Source: Confluentibacter flavum | Lineage (GTDB): Bacteria; Bacteroidota; Bacteroidia; Flavobacteriales; Flavobacteriaceae | Length of the DNA stretch: 64,000 nt | Assembly (NCBI RefSeq): GCF_002843175.1 | Contig: NZ_PJEO01000014.1 | Location: forward strand, 248,001-312,000 | Reading direction: 5' to 3' | Shown: positions 7,631 to 17,127 of the stretch, in pieces | Position numbering within the stretch: position 1 is the stretch's first letter | Layout of the letters: each line of letters begins with the position of its first letter | Notes under the pieces: model-generated | What the model was told of the DNA's origin: nothing | Database searches by the model: none | Seen by the model: the letters and a program-made list of their open reading frames with translations, nothing else | Made by a program: the position numbers and the translations under genes

Positions 7631-9250
7631 ATGATAAAACTTCCATTAAAACAAATAACCAACTATTTATCAATTAGTTGTGTGGTTTTACTACTATGTT
7701 CTTGTGGAAGCAATACAAATTCAGATACAGACGAGGTCGTTTTTCGTTACAACGAACATAAAAATATTGGCTCATTAGATCCTGCATTTTCAAAAGATAT
7801 ATCTGATATATGGGCTACGAATCAATTATTCAATGGATTGGTCCAAACGGATGAACATTTAAATATACAACCTTCTATTGCTAAAAGTTGGACGATTTCA
7901 GAAGATGCTCTAACCTATTCATTTTCATTACGTGAAGATGTGTTTTTTCACAAACATGAACTTTTTGGAAAAGATTCTACCAGAACGGTAAATGCTTCAG
8001 ATTTCGAGTATAGTTTAAACCGGTTAATTGATCAAAAAGTAGCATCTCCAGGAGGTTGGGTATTGGGTAAAGTAGACCGTTTTAAGGCCGTAAACGATAC
8101 CCTTTTTCAAATTAGGCTAAAACAACCATTCCCTGCTTTTTTAGGATTGTTGACTATGAAATATTGTTCGGTTGTCCCCAAAGAAATTGTTGATTTTTAT
8201 GGTAGCGATTTTAGGTCGCATCCCATTGGCACAGGGCCTTTTAAATTTAAACGGTGGGAAGAAAATCTGAAATTAGTCTTTAGAAAAAATCTAAATTATT
8301 TTGAAAAAGACAGTCTGGGCAATGCCTTACCTTATTTAGAAGCTGTTGCTATTACTTTTTTACCCGACAAACAAAGCGAGTTTTTACAATTTACGCAAGG
8401 AAATATCGATTTTATAATCGGATTGGATGCTTCTTATAAAGATGAAATTTTAACCGCAAATGGTAAGCTCCGCAGTGAATATTCTGAAGATGTTGATATG
8501 GTTCGTGGCCCATACTTAAATACGGAATATTTAGCGTTTTATATGGATTCGGACATTCCTGAGATACAATCCGAGCTCATTAGAAAAGCAATTAATTATG
8601 GTTTTGATAGAAAAAAAATGATGATTTATTTGCGTAATGGTATTGGAATTCCTGCCGAAGGTGGTTTTATACCAAAAGGTCTGCCAAGCTATAATGAAAC
8701 GCTCGGATTTAGTTATAAGCCAGACATCGCAAAACAATTGGTCGAGCAATTTAAAAATGAAAGTGGCATTATAAATCCTGAAATTTCGATTTCAACCACT
8801 GGCAATTACTTAAGTTTTTCTGAATATATACAACGTGAACTTCAAAAAATAGGACTCATTGTTAACATTGACGTCATTCCTGGAGCAGCCCTAAAAGACG
8901 CTAAAGCCAATGGCAAACTAGATATTTTTAGAGCCAGCTGGGTTGCCGATTACCCAGATGCCGAAAATTATTTATCGTTATTTTACAGTAAAAATTTTGC
9001 CCCTAACGGACCCAATTATACACATTTTAAAAATGAGTTATTTGACAGATGGTATGAAGATGCATTTACTGAAACCAATGATGAAAAGAGAACTTTACTG
9101 TACACGAAAATGGATTCATTAATCATGAAACAAGCTCCTATAGTGCCCCTTTTTTATGATGAAATCGTACGCTTTACCAGAAAAAACGTAAAGGGATTAG
9201 GGGTTAGCCCTGTGTATGTTTTAGAATTGAAAGAGGTTAAAAAAAATTAA
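7631..9250 (+). CDS. ABC transporter substrate-binding lipoprotein, family 5 (oligopeptide/DppA-like)
   Basis: The protein has 539 residues. The lipoprotein signal ends in the lipobox LCSC (Cys at about residue 25) followed by GSNTNSD. The SBP_bac_5 features are present: LDPAFSKDISDIWATNQLFNGL near the N-terminus, SWTISEDALTYSFSLREDV (the family's W-x-x-S-x-D-x-x-x-Y/W-x-F-x-L-R signature), HPIGTGPFKFKRW, and the C-terminal domain return with PLFYDEIVRFTRKNVKG. It binds peptides or similar ligands at the cell surface or in the periplasm. No permease or ATPase genes lie next to it, so it is an orphan binding protein whose transporter must be elsewhere. It is divergent from mtaB. Confidence 0.9.
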   Translation: MIKLPLKQITNYLSISCVVLLLCSCGSNTNSDTDEVVFRYNEHKNIGSLDPAFSKDISDIWATNQLFNGLVQTDEHLNIQPSIAKSWTISEDALTYSFSLREDVFFHKHELFGKDSTRTVNASDFEYSLNRLIDQKVASPGGWVLGKVDRFKAVNDTLFQIRLKQPFPAFLGLLTMKYCSVVPKEIVDFYGSDFRSHPIGTGPFKFKRWEENLKLVFRKNLNYFEKDSLGNALPYLEAVAITFLPDKQSEFLQFTQGNIDFIIGLDASYKDEILTANGKLRSEYSEDVDMVRGPYLNTEYLAFYMDSDIPEIQSELIRKAINYGFDRKKMMIYLRNGIGIPAEGGFIPKGLPSYNETLGFSYKPDIAKQLVEQFKNESGIINPEISISTTGNYLSFSEYIQRELQKIGLIVNIDVIPGAALKDAKANGKLDIFRASWVADYPDAENYLSLFYSKNFAPNGPNYTHFKNELFDRWYEDAFTETNDEKRTLLYTKMDSLIMKQAPIVPLFYDEIVRFTRKNVKGLGVSPVYVLELKEVKKN

Positions 9251-9290
9251 TTTTTTACCACCATTTAGAATTAAATTTTTTAAAAGTCAC

Positions 9291-10466
9291 CTATTCCCTT
9301 CTATATTTTTTAGTTTCTTCGAAGACATGTTCTAAAATCGCTTTATCCTGTTCGGTAAATTCTATATGACGTCTGTCCATTACCTTTTCTGCAACTTCAA
9401 AAGCCTTTTTGGTTAAATAGGTTGTAAATCCACTATTCCCTCCCCAACTGAAACTGGGTACAAAATTCCTTGGAAATCCACTTCCAAAAATATTGGCACT
9501 TACACCAACAACGGTTCCTGTATTAAACATGGTATTAATACCGCACTTACTGTGATCACCCATCATGAGTCCACAAAATTGCAGTCCGGTTTTAGCAAAA
9601 CTTTCAGTTTGATAATCCCAAAGTCTTACTTCTTCGTAGTTGTTTTTTAAATTAGACGTATTAGTATCAGCGCCCAAATTACACCATTCGCCTAAAACCG
9701 AATTTCCTAAAAACCCATCATGCCCCTTGTTAGAGTAGGCAAACAACACCGAATTATTAACCTCTCCCCCTATTTTGCTATAAGGCCCAATAGTGGTAGG
9801 TCCATAAATCTTGGCTCCAAGTTTTACAGTACCACCTTCACAAAGTGCAAAAGGTCCGCGAATGATGGAACCTTCCATAATTTCGGTATCTTTCCCAATA
9901 TAAATTGGTCCTGTACTGGCATTAAGCGTTGTAAATTCCAACTTAGCACCGGCTTCAATAAAGATATTTTCTGGGTCTATCACATTATTAGTTGGAGGTA
10001 TCGGTTTAGACTTTCTGCCTTCTGTTAATAGATTAAAATCGTCTTGAATGGCATCGCCATTTTTAGAAAAAATGTCCCAAGTATGTTCTATTTTAAGAAT
10101 ATCATCATGATATTCTAAAGCCTCGTAGGTTTCAAAATTAACATCTTCTTGAGTGTCTTTTGTAAAAAAAGCAATCACGTCTTCACCCTTAAAAATAGCT
10201 TGGTTCTCTTTTAAATTCTTAATCATTTCAACCAATTCCAAATTAGGTAGATAAGATGCGTTTATCATAATATTTTCATCCATCTCTACCATGGGGTACT
10301 TATCAGACAAATAATCTTCTGTTAATGTAGTCGTGGTTGAATCCAAAAAGGTTTCCCATTTTTCCCTAATGGTTAAAATACCTATTCTAATATCTGCAAC
10401 AGGCCTAGTATATGTAAATGGCAACAGATTATTACGGGAAGGGCCATCAAAAAGAATGTAGTTCAT
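9291..10466 (-). CDS. GlmU-like UDP-GlcNAc diphosphorylase / acetyltransferase (Bacteroidetes type)
   Basis: The protein has 391 residues. The N-terminal part (MNYILFDGPSRNNLLPFTYT, RPVADIRIGILTIREKW) is the alternative nucleotidyltransferase-like domain found in Bacteroidetes GlmU-like proteins. The second half is a left-handed beta-helix of hexapeptide repeats (IYIGKDTEIMEGSIIRGPFA, GAKIYGPTTIGPYSKIGGEV, VLGEWCNLGADTNTS), as in acetyltransferases. Proteins of this class (TIGR03991 type) are annotated as supplying UDP-GlcNAc for peptidoglycan and LPS. I cannot confirm the acetyltransferase activity from motifs alone. The gene converges with the substrate-binding protein gene, and I see no clear terminator in the 40 bp between them. 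Confidence 0.85.
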   Translation of the reverse strand: MNYILFDGPSRNNLLPFTYTRPVADIRIGILTIREKWETFLDSTTTTLTEDYLSDKYPMVEMDENIMINASYLPNLELVEMIKNLKENQAIFKGEDVIAFFTKDTQEDVNFETYEALEYHDDILKIEHTWDIFSKNGDAIQDDFNLLTEGRKSKPIPPTNNVIDPENIFIEAGAKLEFTTLNASTGPIYIGKDTEIMEGSIIRGPFALCEGGTVKLGAKIYGPTTIGPYSKIGGEVNNSVLFAYSNKGHDGFLGNSVLGEWCNLGADTNTSNLKNNYEEVRLWDYQTESFAKTGLQFCGLMMGDHSKCGINTMFNTGTVVGVSANIFGSGFPRNFVPSFSWGGNSGFTTYLTKKAFEVAEKVMDRRHIEFTEQDKAILEHVFEETKKYRRE

Positions 10467-10536
10467 AATTAAATCAAGTTAAAAGTTAAGAGTTAAAAGT
10501 GGTTTACTTGAAACTTAACCGTATTAGTTAACTATT

Positions 10537-10544
10537 CAAAAGTA
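10537..10544 (-). promoter_or_regulatory. -7 box for the GlmU-like gene
   Basis: Minus-strand TACTTTTG matches TAnnTTTG. It lies between the rpmE2 terminator and the GlmU-like ATG at 10466, so the two genes appear to be transcribed separately. The leader contains a simple TTAAAAGTTAAGAGTTAAAAG repeat near 10480-10500. Confidence 0.4.
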
Positions 10545-10565
10545 GGCTAATTGCTTAAAATAAAA

Positions 10566-10589
10566 AAGCCTTTCAATTCTGAAAGGCTT
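10566..10589 (-). terminator. rpmE2 terminator
   Basis: A perfect 10-bp stem AAGCCTTTCA/TGAAAGGCTT has a four-base ATTC loop. On the minus strand it is followed by a TTTTTTATTTT tract, a canonical intrinsic terminator. Confidence 0.85.
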
Positions 10590-10614
10590 AATAAATTTAT
10601 AATATGTAACTAGT

Positions 10615-10866
10615 TTATTTAGTAAACTTAGCATATTTGTTTTTAAACTTGTCAATACGTCCGGCAGTATCTACTAATTTGGATTTACCAGTGTAGAAAG
10701 GATGAGATGTTCTAGAAATCTCCATTTTAATAACTGGATATTCAACACCATCAACTTCAATGGTTTCATTTGTGTTAGCAGTAGATTTTGTTAAAAACAC
10801 ATCATCATTAGACATATCTTTGAATGCTACTATTCTATAATTCTCTGGGTGTATACCTTTTCTCAT
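10615..10866 (-). CDS. rpmE2: 50S ribosomal protein L31 type B
   Basis: The protein has 83 residues ([20 protein letters not shown], then [20 protein letters not shown], then [20 protein letters not shown]). These are the L31 landmarks with the type B length and no zinc-binding CxxC pair. Zinc-free L31 is the usual form in flavobacteria. A minus-strand TAAATTTG box at 10903-10910, with ATTG 19 bp upstream, fits its promoter. Confidence 0.97.
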   Translation of the reverse strand: MRKGIHPENYRIVAFKDMSNDDVFLTKSTANTNETIEVDGVEYPVIKMEISRTSHPFYTGKSKLVDTAGRIDKFKNKYAKFTK

Positions 10867-10902
10867 CGCTAAATGCTTTTATTCTTTTCAATTTTGGAAG
10901 TG

Positions 10903-10910
10903 CAAATTTA
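10903..10910 (-). promoter_or_regulatory. rpmE2 promoter -7 box
   Basis: Minus-strand TAAATTTG matches the Bacteroidetes -7 consensus, with ATTG at the proper 19-bp spacing. It lies about 37 bp upstream of the rpmE2 ATG. Confidence 0.5.
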
Positions 10911-11023
10911 GGTATTTTTTACAAATTCGCAATACTTTTTAGAAATTTTTATTATCTAACCTTTTGTAACGTTTTATTATATTTGAATACTAACTAAATA
11001 TCTAATCATTAAATTCAAAAATC

Positions 11024-11557
11024 ATGAAAAATTCTACTAAGACATTGGCTATACATTATGGTCTTTATTTAGGTTCTTTGTTATCAATATTTACTGCTTT
11101 GGGATATGCATTTAATTTAGGATTATTAGTTAATTTTTGGATAATGCTTTTAATTATTCCAATAGGAATTATATGTTTTGGGATTTTTTCTACTGCCAAA
11201 GTAAAAAAAAAATTAAACGGATTTCTAGATTTCAAACAAGCATTTTCATCTTACTTCATTACAGTCGCAATAGGCATAATGATAAGTACATTTGTAACAA
11301 TATTAATTTTCAACTTTATAGATAAAGACGCTGCTTTGGAAGCTAAAAACATTTTGATTGAAAATACAGAGAATATGCTTATTAATGCTGGGGCTCCTAA
11401 TCAAGCCATTTCTGAAAATATTAATAAAATTGAATCTCAAGACACTTTTGCTTTGGGCATTCAGCTAAAATCTTTAGCTCAAAGTTTAATCTTCTTTGCT
11501 GTAATTGGTCTTATTGTTGCAGCTGTAATGAAAAAAACAGACCCAAACGCGTCATAA
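11024..11557 (+). CDS. DUF4199 family membrane protein
   Basis: The protein has 177 residues with four hydrophobic segments (about residues 10-30, 35-56, 70-95 and 150-168). The block KKLNGFLDFKQAFSSYFIT between TM2 and TM3 is the hallmark of DUF4199, a Bacteroidetes family in which F-x-x-A-F-x-x-x-F follows a basic loop. The soluble part between TM3 and TM4 is acidic and polar. The function of the family is unknown. It commonly sits directly upstream of a DPM1-like GT2 gene in Bacteroidetes, as it does here (38 bp). The pair may be functionally linked in envelope glycan synthesis, which is an inference from context only. Confidence 0.85.
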   Translation: MKNSTKTLAIHYGLYLGSLLSIFTALGYAFNLGLLVNFWIMLLIIPIGIICFGIFSTAKVKKKLNGFLDFKQAFSSYFITVAIGIMISTFVTILIFNFIDKDAALEAKNILIENTENMLINAGAPNQAISENINKIESQDTFALGIQLKSLAQSLIFFAVIGLIVAAVMKKTDPNAS

Positions 11558-11563
11558 TTTCTT

Positions 11564-11571
11564 TATCTTTG
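11564..11571 (+). promoter_or_regulatory. -7 box before the GT2 gene
   Basis: TATCTTTG matches TAnnTTTG 24 bp upstream of the GT2 ATG, so the glycosyltransferase may have its own promoter besides any read-through from the DUF4199 gene. Confidence 0.35.
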
Positions 11572-11594
11572 TTTGAAAATAGAATATTTTCTAA

Positions 11595-12545
11595 ATGGAT
11601 ATATCTGTAGTTATTCCACTACTTAACGAACAAGATTCTTTAAATGAACTCCATGATTGGATTGTAAAAGTAATGAAAACCAATCATTTTTCATATGAAA
11701 TTATTTATATAGACGATGGCAGCACCGATGATTCATGGCATGTTATTACGCAATTATCAGCTAATAACAAAGATGTAAAAGGCATTCGTTTTTTTAAGAA
11801 TTTCGGAAAATCGCAAGCTCTTCATGCTGGTTTTGAAATCGCTCAAGGAGACGTTATCATTACTATGGATGCCGATTTACAAGATAATCCAGAAGAAATC
11901 CCCGGGCTTTACAACATGATTGTATCTGATGGTTTCGACTTGGTTTCTGGTTGGAAAAAGAAACGTTACGATTCCATACTTTCTAAAAATTTACCTTCCA
12001 AATTATTTAATTGGGCTGCTAGACAAACCTCTGGCGTCAAATTAAATGATTTTAATTGCGGCTTAAAAGCGTACAAAAATGACCTAGTAAAAAACATTGA
12101 TGTTAATGGAGAAATGCACCGTTACATCCCCGTTTTAGCCAAAAACGCTGGCTTTATCAAGATTACCGAAAAAGTTGTTCTGCACCAAGCCAGAAAATAT
12201 GGCGAAACCAAATTTGGTATGGATCGTTTTATTCATGGCTTTTTAGATTTAATAACCATTTGGTTTTTATCACGCTTTGGCAAACGTCCCATGCATTTAT
12301 TTGGTGCTTTAGGTGCCATTATGCTTATTATTGGTTTTGGCTTTTCACTGTATCTGGGCATTGATAAAATCTTTTTAAACCCAACCGGAAGATTAATAAC
12401 GGAAAGGCCACAATTTTATATAGCACTATCCACCATGATTATTGGTACCCAATTTTTTGTGGCTGGTTTTTTGGGTGAGATCATACTTCGCACAAAACAA
12501 GATAAAAAACGGTATACAATTAAAGAATATCTTAATTTGAATTAA
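11595..12545 (+). CDS. Family 2 glycosyltransferase, DPM1/GtrB-like
   Basis: The protein has 316 residues. The GT-A domain starts MDISVVIPLLNEQDSLNEL and has DDGSTDDSW and the metal-binding MDADLQDNPEEIP. The acceptor region includes the family's NWAARQTSGVKLNDFNCGLK and AKNAGFIKITEKVV. Two C-terminal TM helices (about residues 235-257 and 272-295) anchor it in the inner membrane, as in undecaprenyl-phosphate sugar transferases (GtrB/ArnC type). It probably transfers a sugar from a nucleotide donor to undecaprenyl phosphate. The sugar cannot be read from the sequence. Confidence 0.9.
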   Translation: MDISVVIPLLNEQDSLNELHDWIVKVMKTNHFSYEIIYIDDGSTDDSWHVITQLSANNKDVKGIRFFKNFGKSQALHAGFEIAQGDVIITMDADLQDNPEEIPGLYNMIVSDGFDLVSGWKKKRYDSILSKNLPSKLFNWAARQTSGVKLNDFNCGLKAYKNDLVKNIDVNGEMHRYIPVLAKNAGFIKITEKVVLHQARKYGETKFGMDRFIHGFLDLITIWFLSRFGKRPMHLFGALGAIMLIIGFGFSLYLGIDKIFLNPTGRLITERPQFYIALSTMIIGTQFFVAGFLGEIILRTKQDKKRYTIKEYLNLN

Positions 12546-12692
12546 AAACATTAATTTGTATATTGTTTTTATAATTCATAATTTGATATTAAGTTCCAAA
12601 TATGCTTGATAAAACTTAAAACTAAACTCTTAATTATATATTTTTGTAATGTTCCAAATTGCTAATCATTAATAAATTTAAACACCACAACC

Positions 12693-14423
12693 ATGATTTA
12701 CATCGAGCCAAAAATTCTAGATAGAATAAACAAATGGTTAACACCGTCTTTTGATAAAGAAACTCAAGATTTCATTAAAGATAGCATTGCTCACAATCCT
12801 AAAGACTTACAAGAAAGTTTTTATAAGGATTTAGAATTTGGAACGGGTGGTATGCGCGGTATTATGGGTGTTGGAACTAACAGAATCAATAAATACACAC
12901 TTGGAAAAAGTACTCAAGGGTTAAGCGATTATCTAAATTCACGTTTCCCAAATGAAACACCTAAAGCAGTTATTGCTTTTGATTGCCGACATAATAGTAA
13001 AACGTTAGCAAAAGTGGTTGCTGATGTGTTTTCAGCCAACAATATAGAAGTTTATTTATTTGAAGATTTGCGGGCAACCCCAGAATTATCATTTGCCGTT
13101 AAACATTTAAATTGTCATTGTGGTATCGTTTTAACCGCTTCCCATAATCCTCCTGAATATAATGGTTATAAAGTATATTGGCAAGATGGCGGTCAGTTAG
13201 TGCCACCACATGACGAGGCCGTTATAAGGGTTATTGATAAAGTTGAGTATCCAAACATAAAATTTCAACCTAATAATAGTTTAATTCATTACATTGGCAA
13301 AGATGTAGATAATGTATTTATTGACGCTTCTGTAAAAAATGGCTGTGTTGGCGCATCTCAAGAAGCTAAAAATAATTTAAAAATTGTTTTTACATCGCTA
13401 CACGGAACATCCATTACCGCCGTTCCAGAAACCTTAAAGCGTGCAGGTTATAAACATGTGCACATTGTAAAGGAACAAGAAGTGCCTGATGGAGATTTCC
13501 CAACGGTTGCATCACCAAACCCAGAAGAACCGGCAGCCTTAAAAATGGCCTTAGAATTAGCGGACAAAGTGGGTGCCGACATCGTCATTGGAACCGACCC
13601 TGATGGTGACCGATTAGGTGTTGCCGTTCGTAATTCTGAAAACCAATTACAATTACTAAACGGGAACCAAACCATGCTCATGATGACCGATTTTTTATTA
13701 AAAAAATGGAAATCGGAAGGCAAAATTAAAGGAAAGGAATTTATTGCATCTACCATAGTGTCTACACCCATGTTAACGAATCTTGCAAATGCTTATGGTG
13801 TAGATAGCAAAATTGTTTTAACCGGTTTCAAATGGATTGCCAAATTAATCCATGATTTCCCAGAACTTAATTTTATTGGTGGTGGTGAAGAAAGTTTTGG
13901 CTACATGGTAGGCGATTTTGTTCGCGATAAAGATGCTGTGACATCGACGCTTTTGGCATGCGAAATTGCTGCGATATCTAAAGCCAACGGTAGCTCGTTT
14001 TATAATGAGTTAATAAAGCTTTATGTAGCGCACGGATTATATAAAGAAAAACTGATTTCTTTAACCAAAAAAGGCATTGAAGGTGCTCAGGAAATTAGCC
14101 AAATGATGATGGATGCCCGTGATAATCCATTTAAAATGGTTAATGGTTCTAAAGTGGTTAAAATTGATGACTATGAGTTATCTAAATCAAAAAACATGGT
14201 GACTGGCAAAGAAGACATCCTTGATATACCAAAATCAAACGTATTAATTTACCATACCGAAGATGGTAGCCAAATAGCTTTAAGACCTAGCGGAACGGAG
14301 CCAAAAATTAAATTTTACATCAGTGTAAACACCAAACTGGAGTCTGTTTCAAAATTTAAAGAAACAGAAGCTGCCCTTGACGTAAAAATTGATGCTATTT
14401 TAAAAGATATGAAGCTTAGTTAA
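12693..14423 (+). CDS. Phospho-sugar mutase (phosphoglucomutase/phosphomannomutase)
   Basis: The protein has 576 residues, the length of the PGM-type alpha-D-phosphohexomutases. The phosphoserine loop is [18 protein letters not shown] with Ser at about residue 150. The metal loop is [13 protein letters not shown], the sugar-binding loop is [20 protein letters not shown], and the phosphate-binding loop is [13 protein letters not shown]. All four active-site loops are intact. It interconverts hexose-1- and hexose-6-phosphate, feeding cell-wall and polysaccharide precursors. Its stop codon overlaps the ATG of the next ABC transporter by one base (TAATG), so the two are translationally coupled. 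Confidence 0.93.
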   Translation: MIYIEPKILDRINKWLTPSFDKETQDFIKDSIAHNPKDLQESFYKDLEFGTGGMRGIMGVGTNRINKYTLGKSTQGLSDYLNSRFPNETPKAVIAFDCRHNSKTLAKVVADVFSANNIEVYLFEDLRATPELSFAVKHLNCHCGIVLTASHNPPEYNGYKVYWQDGGQLVPPHDEAVIRVIDKVEYPNIKFQPNNSLIHYIGKDVDNVFIDASVKNGCVGASQEAKNNLKIVFTSLHGTSITAVPETLKRAGYKHVHIVKEQEVPDGDFPTVASPNPEEPAALKMALELADKVGADIVIGTDPDGDRLGVAVRNSENQLQLLNGNQTMLMMTDFLLKKWKSEGKIKGKEFIASTIVSTPMLTNLANAYGVDSKIVLTGFKWIAKLIHDFPELNFIGGGEESFGYMVGDFVRDKDAVTSTLLACEIAAISKANGSSFYNELIKLYVAHGLYKEKLISLTKKGIEGAQEISQMMMDARDNPFKMVNGSKVVKIDDYELSKSKNMVTGKEDILDIPKSNVLIYHTEDGSQIALRPSGTEPKIKFYISVNTKLESVSKFKETEAALDVKIDAILKDMKLS

Positions 14424-16258
14424 TGAATCATTTTCGAAATATATTAAGGTATGCTATACCTTATAAACGATTTGCAATAGGACACATTATTTCTAATGTG
14501 TTTTTTGCTTTATTTGGAGCTTTGTCTTTTATTGCCTTAATACCAATGCTTGATGTCCTTTTTAATGAAAAAGACCCTTCTAGCAAAGAAATCATTAAGA
14601 AACCTGTTTATGAAGGTATTGGAAACCTAAAAGATTATTATCAAGATACCATGGCGTATCAAGTACATGAGTTTGCCCAAGATGACAAATCTAAAGCATT
14701 ACTTCTAGTTATTACATGCATTATCATTTTGTTCTTATTAAAAAATATCTTTGGGTATTTAGCTAACTACTTCATGGTTTTTTTAAGAAATGGTGTTGTA
14801 AGAGATATAAGAAATAGAATTTACAAAAAAACGGTCGAATTACCCCTTTCTTTTTTTTCAGAACAAAGAAAAGGTGATATTATGGCTCGTGTAACTAACG
14901 ATGTCTCGATGTTGGAATATTCTATGTTACCGGTTTTAGAACTTATAGTTAGAGAACCGTTAACGATTATTTTCACAATAATAATGATGTTGATTATCAG
15001 TCCAAGTCTTACTCTTTTTGTCTTTATTTTTATTCCTATTTCAGGAATCATTATTTCATATGTTGGAAAAAGCTTAAAAAGGAAATCAGAACGCGTTCAA
15101 AAAGAGCAAGGTACTATATTATCCACTTTAGAAGAAACACTAACTGGCCTTCGTATTATTAAGGGATTTAATGCCGAAGAAAAATTTAATGGCAAATTCC
15201 AAGAATCCACAACTCGATTTTATCACTTTTCAAATAAATTATTAAACCGCCAAAATTTAGCATCACCAACAAGTGAATTTTTAGGAATTTTAGTCATTTC
15301 AATTCTGTTATGGTATGGAGGCCAATTAGTCCTTGTTGATAATTCTCTTGATGGTAGCTCTTTCATTGCCTATATGGGATTGGCCTATAACATATTAACC
15401 CCGGCTAAAGCTATTTCTAGAGGACTCTATAATATAAAACAAGGTGGGGCCGCGGCTGAACGTATTCAAGAAATTATTGATACTCCAAACCCTTTAAAGG
15501 ATAAAATAAATGCTATTGTAAAAACAGGATTTGATTCTGAAATTGTATTTGAAAATATTTCGTTCAAGTACCAAGATGAATACGTTTTAAAGAATTTTTC
15601 GCTAACCATTCCTAAAGGAAAAACGGTGGCATTGGTTGGACAATCAGGTAGTGGTAAATCGACCATAGCCAATCTTATAACCCGTTTTTATGATGTCAAT
15701 GAAGGTCGGATTTTAATCGATGGTCTCGATATTCGAGATTTAACGACAATTTCATTACGCAGCCAACTTGGTATAGTAACCCAAGATGCCATTCTTTTTA
15801 ATGAGAGTATTAAAAATAATTTAAAAATCGGAAATGATAATGCATCCGATGAAGATGTTATTGAAGCATTAAAGATTGCCAATGCTTGGGAATTTGTTAA
15901 AGATTTACCTAATGGCATAGAAACAAATATTGGTGATTCTGGAAATAAACTCTCTGGTGGTCAAAAACAACGATTGAGTATTGCAAGAGCTGTTCTTAAA
16001 AGTCCGCCCATTATGGTTTTAGACGAAGCAACTTCTGCCTTGGATACCGAAAGTGAGCGTTTGGTTCAAATTGCTTTAGAAAACATGATGAAAAACAGAA
16101 CGTCTATTGTTATTGCCCATAGATTATCCACAATACAAAATGCCGATGAAATTATTGTACTTAATAAAGGTGAGATTGTAGAAAAAGGCAAGCATAACCA
16201 ACTCATAGCCAATAATGGTGTTTATAAAAAATTGGTGGATATGCAAAGTTTCGACTAA
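14423..16258 (+). CDS. MsbA-like ABC transporter (fused membrane and ATPase domains)
   Basis: The protein has 611 residues: a six-TM exporter domain (residues ~1-335) with family-type linker YKKTVELPLSFFSEQRKGD, then an NBD with Walker A GQSGSGKST, Q-loop IVTQDAILF, signature LSGGQKQRLSIARAV, Walker B IMVLDEATSALD and H-loop IAHRLSTI. All ATPase motifs are canonical. It is a half-transporter expected to work as a homodimer exporting lipid or hydrophobic cargo; lipid A core flipping is the classic MsbA role. The cargo here is inferred, not shown. A long insertion near residues 48-85 (DYYQDTMAYQVHEFAQDDKS) lies in the first periplasmic loop and is typical of the Bacteroidetes branch. Confidence 0.92.
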   Translation: MNHFRNILRYAIPYKRFAIGHIISNVFFALFGALSFIALIPMLDVLFNEKDPSSKEIIKKPVYEGIGNLKDYYQDTMAYQVHEFAQDDKSKALLLVITCIIILFLLKNIFGYLANYFMVFLRNGVVRDIRNRIYKKTVELPLSFFSEQRKGDIMARVTNDVSMLEYSMLPVLELIVREPLTIIFTIIMMLIISPSLTLFVFIFIPISGIIISYVGKSLKRKSERVQKEQGTILSTLEETLTGLRIIKGFNAEEKFNGKFQESTTRFYHFSNKLLNRQNLASPTSEFLGILVISILLWYGGQLVLVDNSLDGSSFIAYMGLAYNILTPAKAISRGLYNIKQGGAAAERIQEIIDTPNPLKDKINAIVKTGFDSEIVFENISFKYQDEYVLKNFSLTIPKGKTVALVGQSGSGKSTIANLITRFYDVNEGRILIDGLDIRDLTTISLRSQLGIVTQDAILFNESIKNNLKIGNDNASDEDVIEALKIANAWEFVKDLPNGIETNIGDSGNKLSGGQKQRLSIARAVLKSPPIMVLDEATSALDTESERLVQIALENMMKNRTSIVIAHRLSTIQNADEIIVLNKGEIVEKGKHNQLIANNGVYKKLVDMQSFD

Positions 16259-16279
16259 CAATCAGACTGTATAAAATAA

Positions 16280-16313
16280 AAAAGGATAGAGACTTGGGGG
16301 GTTCTATCCTTTT
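16280..16313 (+). terminator. Terminator of the mutase-ABC operon
   Basis: An 11-bp stem AAAAGGATAGA/TCTATCCTTTT with a 12-base G-rich loop is followed by a T tract. The remaining sequence up to the sigma-factor gene (16314-16554) is A/T-rich with no gene, tRNA or repeat that I can see. Confidence 0.85.
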
Positions 16314-16554
16314 TTTTCGTTCATTGCTAGATTTGGGGACAACTAACAACATAAGCAGGTTTCTGAAACAAACTTAAAACAAAAAAAAATAGTTTACAAG
16401 AAAAAACGCATTTAATCGTATTAAATAAGCATTTCGTCGATTATTTTATAATTACATAATTGATTATCAGACAATTAGTTTTTTAATAAAAAATTACAAA
16501 TCAGCAGGTTAAACTTTTAGTATATTTATCCGTCTAACTTGAATACTATTTTTT

Positions 16555-17097
16555 GTGACAGACGAAGCACAACTACTTGAAGATTTAAAATCTGAAAAAC
16601 ATAAAGAACAGGCTTTTAGAACCTTAATGACACTTTACAAAGAGCGGTTGTATTGGCATATTCGTAATATTGTGAAGTCTCATGATGATGCCGACGATGT
16701 GCTTCAAAACACGTTCATCAAAATTTATAGTAACATCCATAATTTTAAGGGAGAGAGTAAATTGTTTTCTTGGATATACCGTATCGCAACAAACGAATCC
16801 ATAACCTTACTCAACAAAAATGCAAAACAACTTTTAATATCAAATGAAGAATTACAAGACTCAGCCATAACCAATTTGGCCTCAGATGTATATTTTGATG
16901 GCAACGAGATGCAATTAAAATTACAAGAAGCCATTTCAAAACTACCCCACAAACAACAATTAGTATTTAACATGAAATACTTTCAGGATTTAAAATACAA
17001 GGACATGGCAGATATTTTAGAAACTAGCGAAGGTGCTTTAAAAGCATCTTATCATTTAGCCGTAAAAAAAATTGAAGCTTATTTAACTAAAAATTAA
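16555..17097 (+). CDS. ECF-type RNA polymerase sigma factor
   Basis: The protein has 180 residues from a GTG start (MTDEAQLLEDLKSEKHK). Sigma region 2 is clear: LYWHIRNIVKSHDDADDVLQ, NTFIKIYSNIHNFKGESKLF, SWIYRIATNESI. Sigma region 4.2 has LPHKQQLVFNMKYFQDLKYK followed by the HTH DMADILETSEGALKASYHLA. It directs RNA polymerase to a small stress regulon. The next two genes encode a membrane protein suited to be its anti-sigma factor and a small periplasmic protein. Together they match the Bacteroidetes ECF sigma / anti-sigma / sensor operon. No ATG occurs in frame before the conserved region, so GTG is the best start. Confidence 0.9.
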   Translation: MTDEAQLLEDLKSEKHKEQAFRTLMTLYKERLYWHIRNIVKSHDDADDVLQNTFIKIYSNIHNFKGESKLFSWIYRIATNESITLLNKNAKQLLISNEELQDSAITNLASDVYFDGNEMQLKLQEAISKLPHKQQLVFNMKYFQDLKYKDMADILETSEGALKASYHLAVKKIEAYLTKN

Positions 17098-17127
17098 ACC
17101 TTTAAACAAATACTAAGTCTAAGGATT

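Noticed and set aside
7560-7673. Longer N-terminus for MtaB
   Set aside because: The extra residues are not family-like, and the promoter box at 7608-7615 and the divergent gene start at 7631 lie within them.
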